A stretch of 64,000 nucleotides of DNA from Candidatus Heimdallarchaeota archaeon. Its GTDB lineage: Archaea; Asgardarchaeota; Heimdallarchaeia; Heimdallarchaeales; Heimdallarchaeaceae. Positions 63,471-64,000 of the stretch are shown piece by piece. Positions within the stretch are counted from its first letter, which is position 1, and each line of letters opens with the position of its first letter. A program made the position numbers and the translations under genes. The stretch spans positions 210,001-274,000 of the forward strand of contig JAHLWR010000001.1 in NCBI GenBank assembly GCA_019057815.1, in the 5' to 3' direction. The notes under the pieces are model-generated. The model had not been told where the DNA came from. It saw only the letters and a program-made list of their open reading frames with translations, and made no database searches.

Positions 63471-64000
63471 ATGAAAAAGAAGAAAAATATTGATAGTAAT
63501 GGTTCCCCTGAAGGTTTTTATGAAGAAAGCAGGAGTGTAAGATTTTACTCCAATTTGAATGGGGGAGAAAATGAATATGGTTATGATTACAAACGTTCAG
63601 CTGATGGTAAGGAAGAATTTACAGAAATAGGTGACATACCAGCTGATTTCGGTATTGATTTTAATGAAAGAGTTAACAATCTTGATAGACAGTTTAGTGA
63701 ATTTGGAAATATTTTAGCTAAATCTATTAACTCCGTGACAGGTCTTTTTCCAAGTTTTGCTGAATTCATGGGTAATATGGATTTACCTCGTCTTTTAATC
63801 GGTAAAGAACCTATTTTGAAACCTAGAAGTGAAGAACCATCTGTTTCTGATATCCCTTATGATATTCAACTAGATGATAATAAAAACGAATTATATGTTC
63901 TTGTGGAATTACCTGGTTTCTCAAAAGAAGACGTTAAGATCAAATTAACAAAGAAAGGATTGTACCTTACTGGTGCTAATAGTAGTAAGCAAATTGAAAC
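63471..64000 (+). CDS. Hsp20/alpha-crystallin small heat-shock protein, cut by window edge
   Basis: The frame from ATG 63471 is open to the window end (176 residues visible). A long polar N-terminal region of about 130 residues precedes the alpha-crystallin domain, which begins PYDIQLDDNKNELYVLV and continues ELPGFSKEDVKIKL. The C-terminal IxI motif lies outside the window. GGTGA is 6 nt upstream. The protein would form oligomers that hold unfolding proteins. Confidence 0.88.
   Translation, partial: MKKKKNIDSNGSPEGFYEESRSVRFYSNLNGGENEYGYDYKRSADGKEEFTEIGDIPADFGIDFNERVNNLDRQFSEFGNILAKSINSVTGLFPSFAEFMGNMDLPRLLIGKEPILKPRSEEPSVSDIPYDIQLDDNKNELYVLVELPGFSKEDVKIKLTKKGLYLTGANSSKQIE

Noticed and set aside
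1-64000. tRNA, rRNA, CRISPR arrays, insertion sequences
   Set aside because: I found no GC-rich cloverleaf-like segments, no regularly spaced repeats with unique spacers, and no transposase-like frames or terminal repeats.

Overview
The window reads as a chromosome fragment of an Asgard archaeon. The base composition is AT-rich and the genes are densely packed. ProRS, LeuRS, the A/V-type ATPase subunits and prefoldin beta are of archaeal type. They sit beside genes regarded as eukaryotic signatures: a ubiquitin-like protein, a ubiquitin-activating E1, ESCRT-I, -II and -III, Vps4 with an MIT domain, an actin, a Ras-like GTPase and a Roadblock protein. I cannot place it to order or family from this stretch. 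Translation starts often follow a GGTGA Shine-Dalgarno core 5-7 nt upstream, and I used this to choose several non-ATG or internal starts.

Layout. 1-7.2 kb: a membrane protein cut by the window edge, a CPBP protease, a DegT-type aminotransferase broken into two oppositely oriented remnants, a COG3199-type NAD-kinase-like protein, a small winged-helix regulator, and a Ras-like GTPase coupled to a small helical protein. 7.4-16.2 kb: the ubiquitin-ESCRT cluster. It consists of a forward unit (PDCD5-like, ubiquitin, E1, fused ESCRT-I, small helical protein, Vps22) converging on a reverse unit (Vps2/24/46-type ESCRT-III, Snf7-type ESCRT-III, Vps4, Vps25). 16.4-30.4 kb: ATPase subunit K, a zinc-finger/PH-like coiled-coil protein, aminotransferase, DMT exporter, apgM, proS, Roadblock, ATPase subunits C and I (I has a duplicated cytosolic arm), and actin. 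30.7-42.5 kb: prefoldin beta, DUF3194, a DHH phosphoesterase, an ECF transporter, tmk, a TldE/TldD pair, PLP enzymes and an MFS carrier. 42.6-55.6 kb: an M20 peptidase with a decayed tandem copy, MFS, bacterial-type thrS, a DhaL-domain protein, leuS, a Mrp-type ATPase and MGMT. 55.7-64 kb: an APH-like kinase, a two-TM protein overlapping a pYEATS gene followed by a SprT-like metallopeptidase, an ABC-2 exporter, an MBL hydrolase, a PAQR protein and the start of an Hsp20.

The most interesting candidate for something undescribed is not a protein. proS, thrS and leuS each carry a tiny open frame (9-12 codons) in the 5' leader. In all three it has the form M-x(1-2)-G-[E/D]-[C/Y]-[V/E]-X, where X is the amino acid charged by the downstream synthetase (Pro, Thr, Leu). 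The proS and thrS leaders also share a 16-nt block identical around the leader start codon and the same TATA element at the same distance. This could be a leader-peptide attenuation system for archaeal aminoacyl-tRNA synthetases. It rests on three examples and needs comparison across related genomes. The second highlight is a single-chain ESCRT-I: an E2-variant domain whose catalytic Cys position is Ser, two tandem headpiece-like helical hairpins, and a Vps28-type C-terminal bundle. A third is the 1048-residue ATPase subunit I.

I saw no tRNA, rRNA, CRISPR array or insertion sequence. No catalytic E2, E3 or JAMM deubiquitinase gene lies in the window, although the ubiquitin ends in Gly-Gly-Tyr and would need trimming before activation.
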